A stretch of 64,000 bases of DNA, from the NCBI GenBank assembly GCA_963757335.1, contig CAVWRJ010000002.1:372001-436000 (forward strand). Reading direction: 5' to 3'. A program made the position numbers and the translations under genes. The DNA comes from DASQPA01 sp963757335. GTDB lineage: Bacteria > Acidobacteriota > Thermoanaerobaculia > Multivoradales > UBA5704. The first letter of the stretch is position 1. The number at the start of each line of letters is the position of its first letter. Under the pieces are notes generated by a model. The model saw only the letters and a list, made by a program, of their open reading frames with translations. It was not told the origin of the DNA and ran no database searches. Shown piece by piece: positions 1 to 7,248 of this stretch.

Positions 1-1
1 C

Positions 2-883
2 TTGAAGCCAGCCGACCCCACCGCGGCGCGGGCCCTCCTCAGAGACTACTTCGCGACCCGGGCGGCGAGCGCTCAGAAGGCGTCCGCCTTCGCCTGCGGC
101 TTCGCCTACCGCCACTTCAAGGAGTGCGTCAACGCCGGCCTCTACCGAGAGGCGGAGGCGAGCCGGGCGCGCCTCGCTGGGATCTATCGCGAGCGCTACG
201 GGCTCGACCTCGAAAACCCGGACCTCGCGGCTGGCCGAGCGCTCCCCTTCAATCTGACCGGCGCCCTTTTCTTTTCGGGCATCCTGGAGCTCAACGGGCT
301 CGACCGGCCCGGCCCGGCCGCCGCCGATTTCGCTGCAGCCGTGGCGGCCGAAGATCTCCAGCAAGGAGGCGCGAGCCCGTTTGCTCTGCGCGACGGCGAG
401 ACGGCGGAGCTCGCGGCCCAGAGCCGCAAGCATCTGCCGATGGCGCTCGCCGCCACCGACCCGGACCGCGCGGTGGAGGAGATCGAAGCCCTCGCCCGAG
501 CCTCGGCGGAAGAGGCCCTGCCCGCCACCCTCCTGGCGGCAGCCCGCGCGCAGACTTTCATCCGGCTGGTCAACGCCGGCGCCTACGAAGCGGCCGAGCG
601 GTTGGCGGCCCGGATTCCGCGACTCGCCCGAGAGGACGGCTTGGTTGGGGAGGCCCAGCCCGAGGCTCCGACCGAGGTGGAGGAGGTGGAGACCGAGGCG
701 CTCGATGCCCTGTATTGCCTCGCGATGCTCGCCCTGCACCGGGAGCGTCCCGGCGAGGCGGCGGAGCTCTTCGCGCGGGTCCACCGGCTCGCCGGCCAGC
801 GGGCCGAGATCCGCGGGTCGGCCCGCCTCCACGAAGGGCTCAGCCTGCGGCGGGCCGGTCACCTCGCCGCGGGACGGCGCTGA
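2..883 (+). CDS. Hypothetical helical-repeat (TPR-like) protein, 5' end possibly outside window
   Basis: The open frame begins with a TTG at the very edge of the window, so the true start may lie upstream. The 293 visible residues are rich in Ala, Leu, Glu and Arg and consist of amphipathic helices with paired motifs such as NAGLYREAEASRARLA and NAGAYEAAERLAARI, as expected of TPR-like helical hairpins. I see no catalytic motif, signal peptide or membrane segment in the visible part. It is followed after 12 bases by a methyltransferase and then a glycosyltransferase, so it may belong to a surface glycan or glycoconjugate cluster, but this is context only. The family is not recognised. Confidence 0.6.
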   Translation: MKPADPTAARALLRDYFATRAASAQKASAFACGFAYRHFKECVNAGLYREAEASRARLAGIYRERYGLDLENPDLAAGRALPFNLTGALFFSGILELNGLDRPGPAAADFAAAVAAEDLQQGGASPFALRDGETAELAAQSRKHLPMALAATDPDRAVEEIEALARASAEEALPATLLAAARAQTFIRLVNAGAYEAAERLAARIPRLAREDGLVGEAQPEAPTEVEEVETEALDALYCLAMLALHRERPGEAAELFARVHRLAGQRAEIRGSARLHEGLSLRRAGHLAAGRR

Positions 884-895
884 ACCCAGATCTCG

Positions 896-2392
896 ATGCG
901 ATTTCGCCGCACCTCGCAACCCCCGGCCCTGGTGATCGCCGAACGCTTCGCCGCTCCCGTCGAGAGGCTGGCCGCCGTGGTCCTGCCGCTCGACATCGTC
1001 GCCCGTGAGCCGGCGGTACGGTGGCAGGTTTTCCTCCTTGCGGAGGACAGAGCCGCGCCCGCCGACTATCGAGCCGCGACCTTCTCGCATCCCCTCTCTC
1101 CGGAGGAATCGCTGCGGCTCGAATTCGCTCCTTTCCCCGGACCGCCCGGCGCCTCGTACCTGCTTGGCGTCCTCTCCCTGTCCGGTGCGGACGAGCCGCC
1201 AGTCGACGAAACGCTGCGAGCGCTGCGGACCGCCGCCGCCGGCCGGCCGCCGATCGCCCTCGACTGCCGGGGAGACGCCGACCGCACGGCCCCGCACGGC
1301 CTGCTGATCGAAGAACGAGGCATGGCGGTGTTCCGCCTGGCGGCCCCCGGCGGCTCTGGAGCCAGGGCCCTCCGCCCCGTCTACGGGCTGGACGCCTTCT
1401 GGTGCGACGCCCACGGCCTTTACCTCCGGGGCTGGGTGCACGCTCATGAGCACCGGGTGCGGGCGCTCACGGTCGAATCCGCTGGACGCTCGACGCGGGT
1501 GGAAGCCTTTACCGACCGGCCCGATCTCCTCGCCTTCTACCCCGAGCACGAGCACGTCCGCCACGCCGGATTCACCGTCTACCTCGCCTGCCCGCCCGGA
1601 CTTCCGGTGCACCTGACGCTCGCGACCGACGGCGGTTCGGCGCGCCTTCCCTTCCCGCTGCCGGAAGGCCCGCTGCCGCCCTGGCCGGACGGTGGAGAGG
1701 ATGCCGCGGACGATCTGTCCCCCGATTTGTCCCAGTTGCTGGGGCGCTTCGTGGAGCTCACCAACGCGGAGGGCGGCCGCGTGCTGCAGGTCGGCTCCCG
1801 CTCTCCGGCCGGCCACGCAGCGGCACCGCCCCGCCCGGCGCTCCGCGGCCCGGTGACCGGGTTGGATATCCACCCCGGCTACTCGGTCGATCTGGTGAGC
1901 GACGCCCACCGTCTCTGCCTGCGCGACCGCTCGTTCGGCGCCCTGGTCTCCGCCTCGGTCCTGGAGCACCTGGAGGCGCCCTGGCTCTTCGCCGCCGAGG
2001 CCAACCGCGTCCTCCAGACGGGCGGGCTCCTCTATCACGCGGCGCCTGGAGCCTGGCCCGCCCACGCGCAGCCGAACGATTTCTGGCGCATGTCGGCCGC
2101 AGGGCTCCGGGTGCTGTTCGGGCCGGACAGCGGCTTCGAGGTCCTGGACGCCCGGGACTCCGGAAGGGCGGTGCTGCTCCCCTCTCCCAGCTGGCGGCAC
2201 CGGCATCTCGACATGCCGACCGTCCCCATCTTCGCCTTGGCCGAGATCCTCGCCCGCAAGGTGGAAGACCTGCCGCCCGGTGCCGTGGCGTGGCCCCGGC
2301 GAGCGGGCGGCGAGGAACGGGCCCGGCGGTATCCCGTGGCGGGCCTCCGCCTCGCCCCGGACGCTCTGGACCCGCGAGGAGGTAAATCCTGA
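896..2392 (+). CDS. Class I SAM-dependent methyltransferase with long N-terminal extension
   Basis: This 498-residue protein has two parts. Residues 1 to about 280 form an unassigned domain. Residues about 285-445 are a type-11 methyltransferase: motif I is degenerate (LQVGSRSPAGH), motif II is TGLDIHPG with the acidic residue, and the later strand reads FGALVSASVLEHLEAPW followed by VLQTGGLLYHAAP. This pattern is usual in methyltransferases of glycan and glycolipid clusters. The ATG follows the upstream stop closely and the 3' end overlaps the likely start of the glycosyltransferase, so the two are probably translationally coupled. The substrate cannot be told from sequence. The large N-terminal region may recognise the acceptor. 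Confidence 0.75.
   Translation: MRFRRTSQPPALVIAERFAAPVERLAAVVLPLDIVAREPAVRWQVFLLAEDRAAPADYRAATFSHPLSPEESLRLEFAPFPGPPGASYLLGVLSLSGADEPPVDETLRALRTAAAGRPPIALDCRGDADRTAPHGLLIEERGMAVFRLAAPGGSGARALRPVYGLDAFWCDAHGLYLRGWVHAHEHRVRALTVESAGRSTRVEAFTDRPDLLAFYPEHEHVRHAGFTVYLACPPGLPVHLTLATDGGSARLPFPLPEGPLPPWPDGGEDAADDLSPDLSQLLGRFVELTNAEGGRVLQVGSRSPAGHAAAPPRPALRGPVTGLDIHPGYSVDLVSDAHRLCLRDRSFGALVSASVLEHLEAPWLFAAEANRVLQTGGLLYHAAPGAWPAHAQPNDFWRMSAAGLRVLFGPDSGFEVLDARDSGRAVLLPSPSWRHRHLDMPTVPIFALAEILARKVEDLPPGAVAWPRRAGGEERARRYPVAGLRLAPDALDPRGGKS
2377..2391 (+). promoter_or_regulatory. Shine-Dalgarno AGGAGGT followed by a CTG start codon
   Basis: AGGAGGT lies at 2377-2383, five bases before a CTG at 2389 that is in frame with the glycosyltransferase. 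The frame has a TAA at 2383 and no ATG, GTG or TTG until 2455, which would remove the conserved first strand of the fold. The site therefore points to a CTG (or, less likely, the ATC at 2386) as start. Confidence 0.55.
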
Positions 2393-3393
2393 CCTCCCCC
2401 CGCGTTTCGGTCATCCTGCCGGTCTGGAACGGCCGCCCGTTCCTCCAAGCCGCGGTGGCGAGCGTCCTCGCGCAGTCCCTGCCGCCCTGCGAGCTGATCG
2501 TGGTGGACGACGGCTCGACCGACGGCTCGTTGGAGGCGCTCACCAGCCTGCCGCCGGCCCCCTTTCCGCTCCGCGTCCTGCGGCAGGCCAACGCCGGGCA
2601 GTCCGCGGCGCGCAACGCCGCCGCCCGCGAGGCCACCGGGGAATACATCGCCTTTATCGATCAGGACGACCACTGGTACCCGCGCCACCTGGAAGAGCTC
2701 GTGGCCCCGCTCGCCGACGATCCACAAGCGGGCTGGGCCTATTGCGATTTCGACGAGATGGACCTGGCGGGAAATCTCGTGACCCGCGCCTTCTTGAAGA
2801 CCCAGGGTGTGCTCCATCCCAAGCGCTCGATCTACGATTGCGTGGCCGGCGACCTCATGGTGCTGCCCTCGGCGAGCGTCGTGCGGAGCGCCGCCTTCGA
2901 GCAGGCCGGTGGCTTCGACGAGGCGCTCTCCGGCTATGAGGACGACGACCTCTTCGTGCGCTTCTTCCGCCTGGGCTGGGATCACGTCTTCGTGGCGCGC
3001 CCGCTGCTGCGCTTCCGGGTCCACGCCACCGGCTCCTCGGCCTCCCACCGCTTCCTCGAAAGCCGTGTCCGCTACGCGGCGAAGCTCATGGCGATCCTCC
3101 CCGACGACTCGCGCATGTTCCGCTACTACGTGAGCAAGGCCATCGCGCCGCGTTTCTTCCTGACCTCGTTAGACGACTACGTGCGAGCCTGTTCGCTGCG
3201 CGACTGGGAGGGAGCGCGCCGCACCCTTCTGACCGTCAACCATTTCGCGGCGCTCCGCCGGCCGAGCCTGCGCCTGCGCTTCAAGCTCCTCTTTATCCAA
3301 AGGCCCCGCCTCTTCCGGCTTCTCCTCGTCCTCAACGACCGCCTGCCCCGGTGGACGAAGCTCAACCGAAACCCGACCGTCACGCTGCGCTAG
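2389..3393 (+). CDS. Family 2 glycosyltransferase (GT-A fold)
   Basis: The protein transfers a sugar from a nucleotide-sugar donor to an unknown acceptor, typically at the cytoplasmic face during glycan assembly. From the proposed CTG start it is 334 residues and opens with VSVILPVWNGRPFLQAAVAS, the first strand and helix of GT2 enzymes, followed by ELIVVDDGSTDGS, QANAGQSAARN and the metal-binding FIDQDDHW. Starting at the first conventional codon (GTG 2455) would cut away the nucleotide-binding strand, so the CTG start is preferred. The C-terminal third (ERxGYDDD-like SGYEDDDLFVRFF, then basic helices) fits the family. The 3' end shares a near-identical 36-bp stretch with a relic at about 5720-5760. 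Confidence 0.8.
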   Translation: MTSPRVSVILPVWNGRPFLQAAVASVLAQSLPPCELIVVDDGSTDGSLEALTSLPPAPFPLRVLRQANAGQSAARNAAAREATGEYIAFIDQDDHWYPRHLEELVAPLADDPQAGWAYCDFDEMDLAGNLVTRAFLKTQGVLHPKRSIYDCVAGDLMVLPSASVVRSAAFEQAGGFDEALSGYEDDDLFVRFFRLGWDHVFVARPLLRFRVHATGSSASHRFLESRVRYAAKLMAILPDDSRMFRYYVSKAIAPRFFLTSLDDYVRACSLRDWEGARRTLLTVNHFAALRRPSLRLRFKLLFIQRPRLFRLLLVLNDRLPRWTKLNRNPTVTLR

Positions 3394-3521
3394 AGGGGCC
3401 ACCATGAAGTGAGCCTCCTGATCCACGAGTTAGATGGCAGGGGGGGCGAGGTGACGAGCTTGTGAGAGCTTCTGAACCTCAATCCGTGCTGTCCAGCTTC
3501 GCTACGAGGATGCCTGTCCGA

Positions 3522-3767
3522 TCAGAGCTTCTGGCCTTTCGCGGCCTGGCCACGGAGAAGGAATGTCTTCGGGTACTGCCCTTCACCACAGACCTTGAAC
3601 GTGCCGAAGTCCTTGTACCAGAGGCCATCGGGCGCCTCCGGCTCGGACTCTCGCCATTGCTTCAGTCGATAGAGATCCTCTGCCGAGATCTCGCGCTCGC
3701 GGACTCGGTCGAAGAGGTGATCGCGGAGAGCAGGAGGCAAGTTGGCCCACTGAATCTTCGGCATCAC
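3522..3767 (-). CDS. Small conserved hypothetical protein paired with an RHH antitoxin-like gene
   Basis: An 81-residue protein with many charged and aromatic residues (LPPALRDHLFDRVRERE, WRESEPEAPDGLWYKDFG, YPKTFLLRGQ). Its ATG overlaps the stop of the upstream ribbon-helix-helix gene in an ATGA junction, so the two form a coupled pair. The arrangement, a DNA-binding gene first and a compact basic/acidic partner second, is typical of toxin-antitoxin modules, which makes this the candidate toxin, but no known toxin fold or catalytic motif is evident. It may alternatively be a small regulatory or housekeeping protein. I do not recognise a named family. Confidence 0.65.
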   Translation of the reverse strand: MMPKIQWANLPPALRDHLFDRVREREISAEDLYRLKQWRESEPEAPDGLWYKDFGTFKVCGEGQYPKTFLLRGQAAKGQKL

Positions 3768-4021
3768 TCACCGAAGGTTAGGAGCGCCAACTCTTCCTTG
3801 AGCCGTTGCTGTTCCTTGCCGTCGGTGGCGCGTGCCAAGCGGTCGGCGAGATCGAAAAAGTGCTTCTTCTCGTGCTCCTGGGCTTCGAGGCCGGCCTCAA
3901 TGAGACCGACGACAACGCGGTTCGCGCTCGTCCTCTTCGTCTTTGCCAGGGCTTTCACACGGCGAGCCAACTCTGGCGGGAGGCTGACGCTCTGGCGAAC
4001 GGGTTTACCGAGCATGTCCAT
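3764..4021 (-). CDS. Ribbon-helix-helix (CopG/Arc-type) DNA-binding protein, probable antitoxin
   Basis: This 85-residue protein begins MDMLGKPVRQSVSLPPELARRV, the strand-helix start of ribbon-helix-helix regulators, and continues ALAKTKRTSANRVVVGLIEAG, the second helix. The C-terminal half (EHEKKHFFDLADRLARATDGKEQQRLKEELALLTFGE) is helical and charged and could bind the partner. Two ATGs are possible (4021 and 4015). Two tandem 10-bp repeats sit 5-25 bases upstream of the start and look like its operator, implying autoregulation as known for RHH antitoxins. It is coupled to the 81-residue partner by an ATGA overlap. Confidence 0.7.
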   Translation of the reverse strand: MDMLGKPVRQSVSLPPELARRVKALAKTKRTSANRVVVGLIEAGLEAQEHEKKHFFDLADRLARATDGKEQQRLKEELALLTFGE

Positions 4022-4026
4022 ACCTT

Positions 4027-4046
4027 CACTTTACACCACTTTGCAC
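4027..4046 (-). promoter_or_regulatory. Tandem 10-bp operator-like repeat upstream of the RHH gene
   Basis: On the plus strand CACTTTACAC (4027-4036) is followed immediately by CACTTTGCAC (4037-4046), one mismatch in ten. The repeats end five bases before the start codon of the RHH protein. RHH dimers bind adjacent direct or inverted repeats, so this is a good autoregulatory operator candidate. Confidence 0.5.
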
Positions 4047-4213
4047 CAAGCGCCCCTTGAAATCGGGTGGCACCCCCCCCAGCCAGGGCGACCTCGGCAC
4101 GCCCTTCTTGTCCCGTCCCTTCCCGCCCGAGGCACTTTATTCAAGGGGAGGGTCAGGCATGGGGCCTGGCCACGATTCCCGCTTTCCTCTCCTCCAGCAA
4201 AAGGGAGCAACTC

Positions 4214-4513
4214 ATGAAAAAGGACTCGAAAGCCAATCCTCAGCGCATCCTGGGCCGCCGCCTGGCGGTGGAGCTGAAGCGCGAGCAATTCGCCTGGGCG
4301 GCGGCCGCGTTGCACCTGACCCTACCTATCGCTGAGGCGGAGCGAAGGATCTGGGGGCGGCGGTGGCGTCGCCGTCACCGAGACCTAGGCCCCTCCTCTC
4401 ACGCCTCCGCGAGCGCTCCGGCCCTCGCCGCCCCAAGAGTGGCTGGACGGCGGCCGGGGCGCTCGTTGCACCGCCTCCCGAGAGCGCAGAGGAGTAGAGT
4501 CGCCTGCCGATGA
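4214..4513 (+). CDS. Small ORF upstream of ATP-grasp ligase, candidate precursor peptide, probably frame-disrupted
   Basis: An ATG at 4214 follows AAGGGAG and encodes MKKDSKANPQRILGRRLAVE, a charged leader-like N-terminus, continuing LKREQFAWAAAALHL. The frame stays open for 99 residues and overlaps the ATP-grasp start in an ATGA junction. After residue about 30 it becomes improbably Arg/Trp-rich. In the neighbouring frames the same DNA reads LGGGRVAPDPTYR and then YLSLRRSEGSGGGGGVAVTET followed by TAG, which looks like a Gly-Gly leader end and a Gly-rich core. The likely interpretation is a precursor peptide for the adjacent ligase that has suffered small indels (or sequence errors). As a plain hypothetical ORF it would be unusual. 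Confidence 0.4.
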   Translation: MKKDSKANPQRILGRRLAVELKREQFAWAAAALHLTLPIAEAERRIWGRRWRRRHRDLGPSSHASASAPALAAPRVAGRRPGRSLHRLPRAQRSRVACR

Positions 4514-5625
4514 CCCGCGTGCTCGTACCGACCTACCCGAAAGACATCCATGCCGTCGAAGTCGCCTTGGCGCTCGCGGCGCAGGGGCACGAGGCGCTGC
4601 TCTGGCATGGCAGCGACTTTCCCACCCTGCAGAGCGCCTCGATCGAGATCCGCGACGGCGCGCTCGACTGGGAGATCCGCGGGGCCGGGCTCGAGGCGGC
4701 GCGCCCGCCCTTCGACGCGGTCTGGCTGCGGCGCCCGACCTCGCCGGTCTTCCCCCAGGACATGCATCCGGCCGATCTCCCGGTCGCCCGGCGCGAGGCG
4801 CGGGACTTCCTGAGCGGCCTGGTCCACCTCGCGGCCCCGGACGCTTTCTGGGTGAACCCGCTCGCGAGCCGCCCGCGCTCCGAGCTCAAGGCGGTCCAGC
4901 TCCAGGAGGCTGTGCGCTCCGGCCTCGCGATCCCGCCCACGCTGATGAGCAACGATCCCGAGCGAATCCGCCACTTCCTGGGTGAGCTCCCAGGCGGCGC
5001 CATCTACAAGCCGTTCAATCCCGTGCAGTGGGAGACCGACGAACGGGTGGCGGTTCTGTGGACCAGCCAGATCACCGCCGGAGACCTGCCGCAGGACGAG
5101 ATCCTGCGGCTCAGCTCGGGGATCTTCCAGGCGAAGGTGGACAAGGCGCAGGAGCTGCGGGTGACCGTGATGGGGCACCACGTGGTGACCGCCCGGCTGC
5201 TGTCGCAGGAGCTGGCGGACGCGCAGCTCGACTGGCGGGCCGGCGGATCGAAGCTGCGGGTCGAGCCCGACCGTCTGCCCGCGGCGGTCGAGAACGCCTG
5301 CTTGGCGCTCCTGCGGCGGCTGGGCCTCGTGTTCGGCTGCTTCGATTTCATCGTCACCCCCGAGGGGGATTACGTCTTTCTGGAGGTCAACTCCGCCGGC
5401 CAATTCCTATGGGTGGAGGAGGCGAACCCGGAGCTGCCGATGCTCGCTCCCTTCGTCGCCTTCCTCCTGGCGAAACGGGCGGACTTCCGCTGGCAGCCCT
5501 CTGCCTCCGCCATCCGCCATGTCGACTTCCACCCGGCCGCCCTCGACGCCATTGCCGGCTTGGCTCCCCACCATGTCGATGCCGAGGCGGTCTTCGTCGA
5601 GCGTGAGGACGAAACCGCGCCATAG
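4510..5625 (+). CDS. MvdD/RimK-like ATP-grasp ligase, probable peptide maturase
   Basis: A 371-residue ATP-grasp enzyme of the kind that forms ester or amide links on ribosomal peptides through an acyl-phosphate. Features in order are an N-terminal pre-ATP domain (RVLVPTYPKDIHAVEVALAL), the WLRRPTSP segment, the ATP-binding lysine in AIYKPFNPVQW (about residue 162), QELRVTVMG, and the metal/ATP residues D279 in FGCFDFIV and E292/N294 in FLEVNSAGQF. These match MvdC/MvdD-type graspetide ligases more closely than glutathione synthetase. The ATG overlaps the stop of the small ORF at 4214, its likely substrate. No transporter or acetyltransferase is adjacent. Confidence 0.75.
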   Translation: MTRVLVPTYPKDIHAVEVALALAAQGHEALLWHGSDFPTLQSASIEIRDGALDWEIRGAGLEAARPPFDAVWLRRPTSPVFPQDMHPADLPVARREARDFLSGLVHLAAPDAFWVNPLASRPRSELKAVQLQEAVRSGLAIPPTLMSNDPERIRHFLGELPGGAIYKPFNPVQWETDERVAVLWTSQITAGDLPQDEILRLSSGIFQAKVDKAQELRVTVMGHHVVTARLLSQELADAQLDWRAGGSKLRVEPDRLPAAVENACLALLRRLGLVFGCFDFIVTPEGDYVFLEVNSAGQFLWVEEANPELPMLAPFVAFLLAKRADFRWQPSASAIRHVDFHPAALDAIAGLAPHHVDAEAVFVEREDETAP

Positions 5626-5675
5626 GTTCAGAAGGCGAACCCGGGCAAACCGCCCTGGAGCCCACTATCCCACGG

Positions 5676-5760
5676 CGTTGGCCCGCGAGATCCACACCCT
5701 GGACGCGAGCCTGGCGCCGAGGACGAAGCTCAACCGAAACCGACCGTCACACTACACTAG
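5676..5760 (+). pseudogene. Relic of the 3' end of a glycosyltransferase gene
   Basis: GACGAAGCTCAACCGAAAC followed by CGACCGTCAC and a TAG repeats the last codons of the glycosyltransferase ending at 3393 with a one-base deletion and a few substitutions. The translation ALAREIHTLDASLAPRTKLN resembles the C-terminal helix of that protein. Nothing of the rest of a glycosyltransferase is seen between 5626 and 5676, so only the tail survives. Confidence 0.5.
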
Positions 5761-5865
5761 AAGGCCGGCGAGTTGGCAGTCGCCGATGGGGGGCGGCGAT
5801 GCGGCAGAGGCTCTGCTATCCTCCACCTGTGCGATCCGCGAACGAGGTCGCGCAGAAGAGGATGC

Positions 5866-6210
5866 ATGGCAACCACCGCTGACGTCTCAGACGACCTGCT
5901 GTTGCAAATGGCACAGGTGATCGTGCAGGAGGTCGAGCCGGAGCGCATCATCCTGTTTGGCTCTCATGCCCGCGGCGAGGCTCATCCAGGTTCGGATGTC
6001 GACCTGCTGGTCATCGAACGGGAGGGCTTCGGCAAACAGCGCAGTCGGCGCCGCGAGGCGGCCTTGCTGTGGCGTGCCCTCGCCCATTTCCCAGTATCCA
6101 AGGACATTGTGGTCTACAGCCAGAAGGAAGCCGCCGACTGGAAAGACTCTCCCGGGCATCTCGTGGCCCGAGCGCTGCGGGAAGGTAGAGTTCTCTATGA
6201 ACGAGGGTGA
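5866..6210 (+). CDS. MNT/KNTase-type nucleotidyltransferase domain protein
   Basis: A 114-residue minimal nucleotidyltransferase with the defining motif ILFGSHARGEAHPGSDVDLLVIE, which supplies the GS and DxD metal-binding residues, at about residues 26-48. The ATG at 5866, preceded by GAGGA, is preferred over an upstream ATG at 5773 that would add a non-conserved Arg-rich tail. Such proteins usually act as antitoxins of HEPN ribonucleases by AMPylating them. The HEPN gene should start immediately downstream: an ATG at 6198 gives MNEGELPSRLLA, but the frame runs into an opposite-strand gene, so the HEPN partner appears lost. Confidence 0.8.
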   Translation: MATTADVSDDLLLQMAQVIVQEVEPERIILFGSHARGEAHPGSDVDLLVIEREGFGKQRSRRREAALLWRALAHFPVSKDIVVYSQKEAADWKDSPGHLVARALREGRVLYERG

Positions 6211-6232
6211 GCTGCCATCAAGGCTGCTCGCC

Positions 6233-6775
6233 TTACGGCCCCATGTACTGGGCGTGTATGTACTGGCCCGTGTGGATGTTGTAGACCAGGTACCACCCGG
6301 GATGGTCGGCATCGTCGTAGACCACGAAATCGTCGTCGCAATCCCAGCACCAATCCGCGGCGAGAGGCCAGTCCCAGGCCGCCACTTCGAACCCGAGACC
6401 GCCCGGCAGCCAGAGGCGATGGAGGCCGGGGTCGATACGAGCGAATCGGTACCGATACCCAGCACCGATGTGCTGGAACCGCCCATGCTCGAAGGGCCGG
6501 GCCAACTGGAAGCGCCGTTCGTTTGGCAGATCGTGGCCATACCAGTGGTCGTGGTTGACGTGGGGAGTGCTGTTGAGCCGCCCGCCATCGAAGCGCTCGG
6601 GCTCCCGTTCCCCGCCGCGCGGCCCACGGGGTGGCGCGGGTGGAACGTGGCCCTGGTTGGCGCGCGGCCGATTGTGCTCGGGCTGGGATCCGGGGCGCGA
6701 GTTGGGGCGCTGCGCCGAGAGCGGCGCGAACGCCGTGAGGGCGACGGCGAGAAACAGGGTTGCGGAGCGTCTCAT
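6233..6775 (-). CDS. Secreted hypothetical protein
   Basis: 180 residues starting at an ATG with a strong AAGGAGG. A signal peptide (MRRSATLFLAVALTAFAPLSA) is followed by a Pro/Arg/Gly-rich low-complexity stretch and a C-terminal compact region rich in Trp, Tyr and Asp (WDWPLAADWCWDCDDDFVVY, DADHPGWYLVYNIHTGQY). Only two cysteines are present, spaced CWDC. The aspartate cluster could bind divalent metal. A longer open frame to 6979 exists, but the signal peptide and ribosome site fix the start. It is probably exported to the periplasm or cell surface; no function is assignable. Confidence 0.7.
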   Translation of the reverse strand: MRRSATLFLAVALTAFAPLSAQRPNSRPGSQPEHNRPRANQGHVPPAPPRGPRGGEREPERFDGGRLNSTPHVNHDHWYGHDLPNERRFQLARPFEHGRFQHIGAGYRYRFARIDPGLHRLWLPGGLGFEVAAWDWPLAADWCWDCDDDFVVYDDADHPGWYLVYNIHTGQYIHAQYMGP

Positions 6776-6991
6776 ACTCTCCTCCTTTAGCAGAGCGGAG
6801 TCTGCATCTTTGATGCCGCTTTGGGCGGGCCCGCGAGGTCGATCGCAAGTCCGCGCCGCGAGACTGCCCCGCACCCCCCTCGAAGCCTGGATTCTTGAGC
6901 TCCACGACCCAGAAAGTGGATGGCGGTGGTGCCGATGTTGTTCGACCCAGTGGCCGAAGAAACTACCGACAGGGGCCACCCACCGGTAGGC

Positions 6992-7171
6992 TCAGCAGTA
7001 ATTCGTCGTGCAGGTTCCCGCGCAGGTGTTGCAGGTACGTTGACCGCTGAAAGTACAGTCCTGGGGGCAGGTGGGCACGGAAGCCCCTCCGGCGATCTGT
7101 TCGAAACCCTGGGTGAGGTTGGCCAGAGTTTCCCGGCTGAGTACTATCTTCTTCGCTGCTCTCTTCTTCAT
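6992..7171 (-). CDS. Lanthipeptide-like precursor peptide
   Basis: A 59-residue peptide with ATG at 7171 and AGGGAG upstream. It begins MKKRAAKKIVLSRETLANL, a leader with the L-x-R-E-T-L-x-x-L pattern known from class I lanthipeptide-type precursors, then QGFEQIAGG, a double-glycine end at residues 28-29. The core is ASVPTCPQDCTFSGQRTCNT and continues to the C-terminus with six Cys and many Thr/Ser, suitable for thioether rings. No LanB, LanC or LanM is seen nearby, so either the modification enzyme is encoded elsewhere or the cysteines form disulfides. A candidate promoter lies at 7220-7248. Confidence 0.7.
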   Translation of the reverse strand: MKKRAAKKIVLSRETLANLTQGFEQIAGGASVPTCPQDCTFSGQRTCNTCAGTCTTNYC

Positions 7172-7219
7172 GGTGAACTCCCTAAGATATTTGGCCGGGG
7201 ATCCGACCAAGGTAAGAGC

Positions 7220-7248
7220 AATTTAGGATATTTGCCAAGTTTCCGCAA
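7220..7248 (-). promoter_or_regulatory. Candidate sigma-70 promoter for the Cys-rich precursor
   Basis: On the minus strand TTGCGG (plus 7243-7248), a 17-base spacer and TAAATT (plus 7220-7225) precede the precursor start by 48 bases. The stretch is AT-rich compared with its surroundings. Confidence 0.45.

Noticed and set aside
3462..4217. Long plus-strand frame opposite the RHH module
   Set aside because: No ribosome site, and the minus-strand RHH and partner genes explain the region with operator and coupling.
5957..6790. 277-codon plus-strand frame over the secreted protein gene
   Set aside because: The minus strand has a signal peptide and a perfect Shine-Dalgarno; the plus frame is its shadow.
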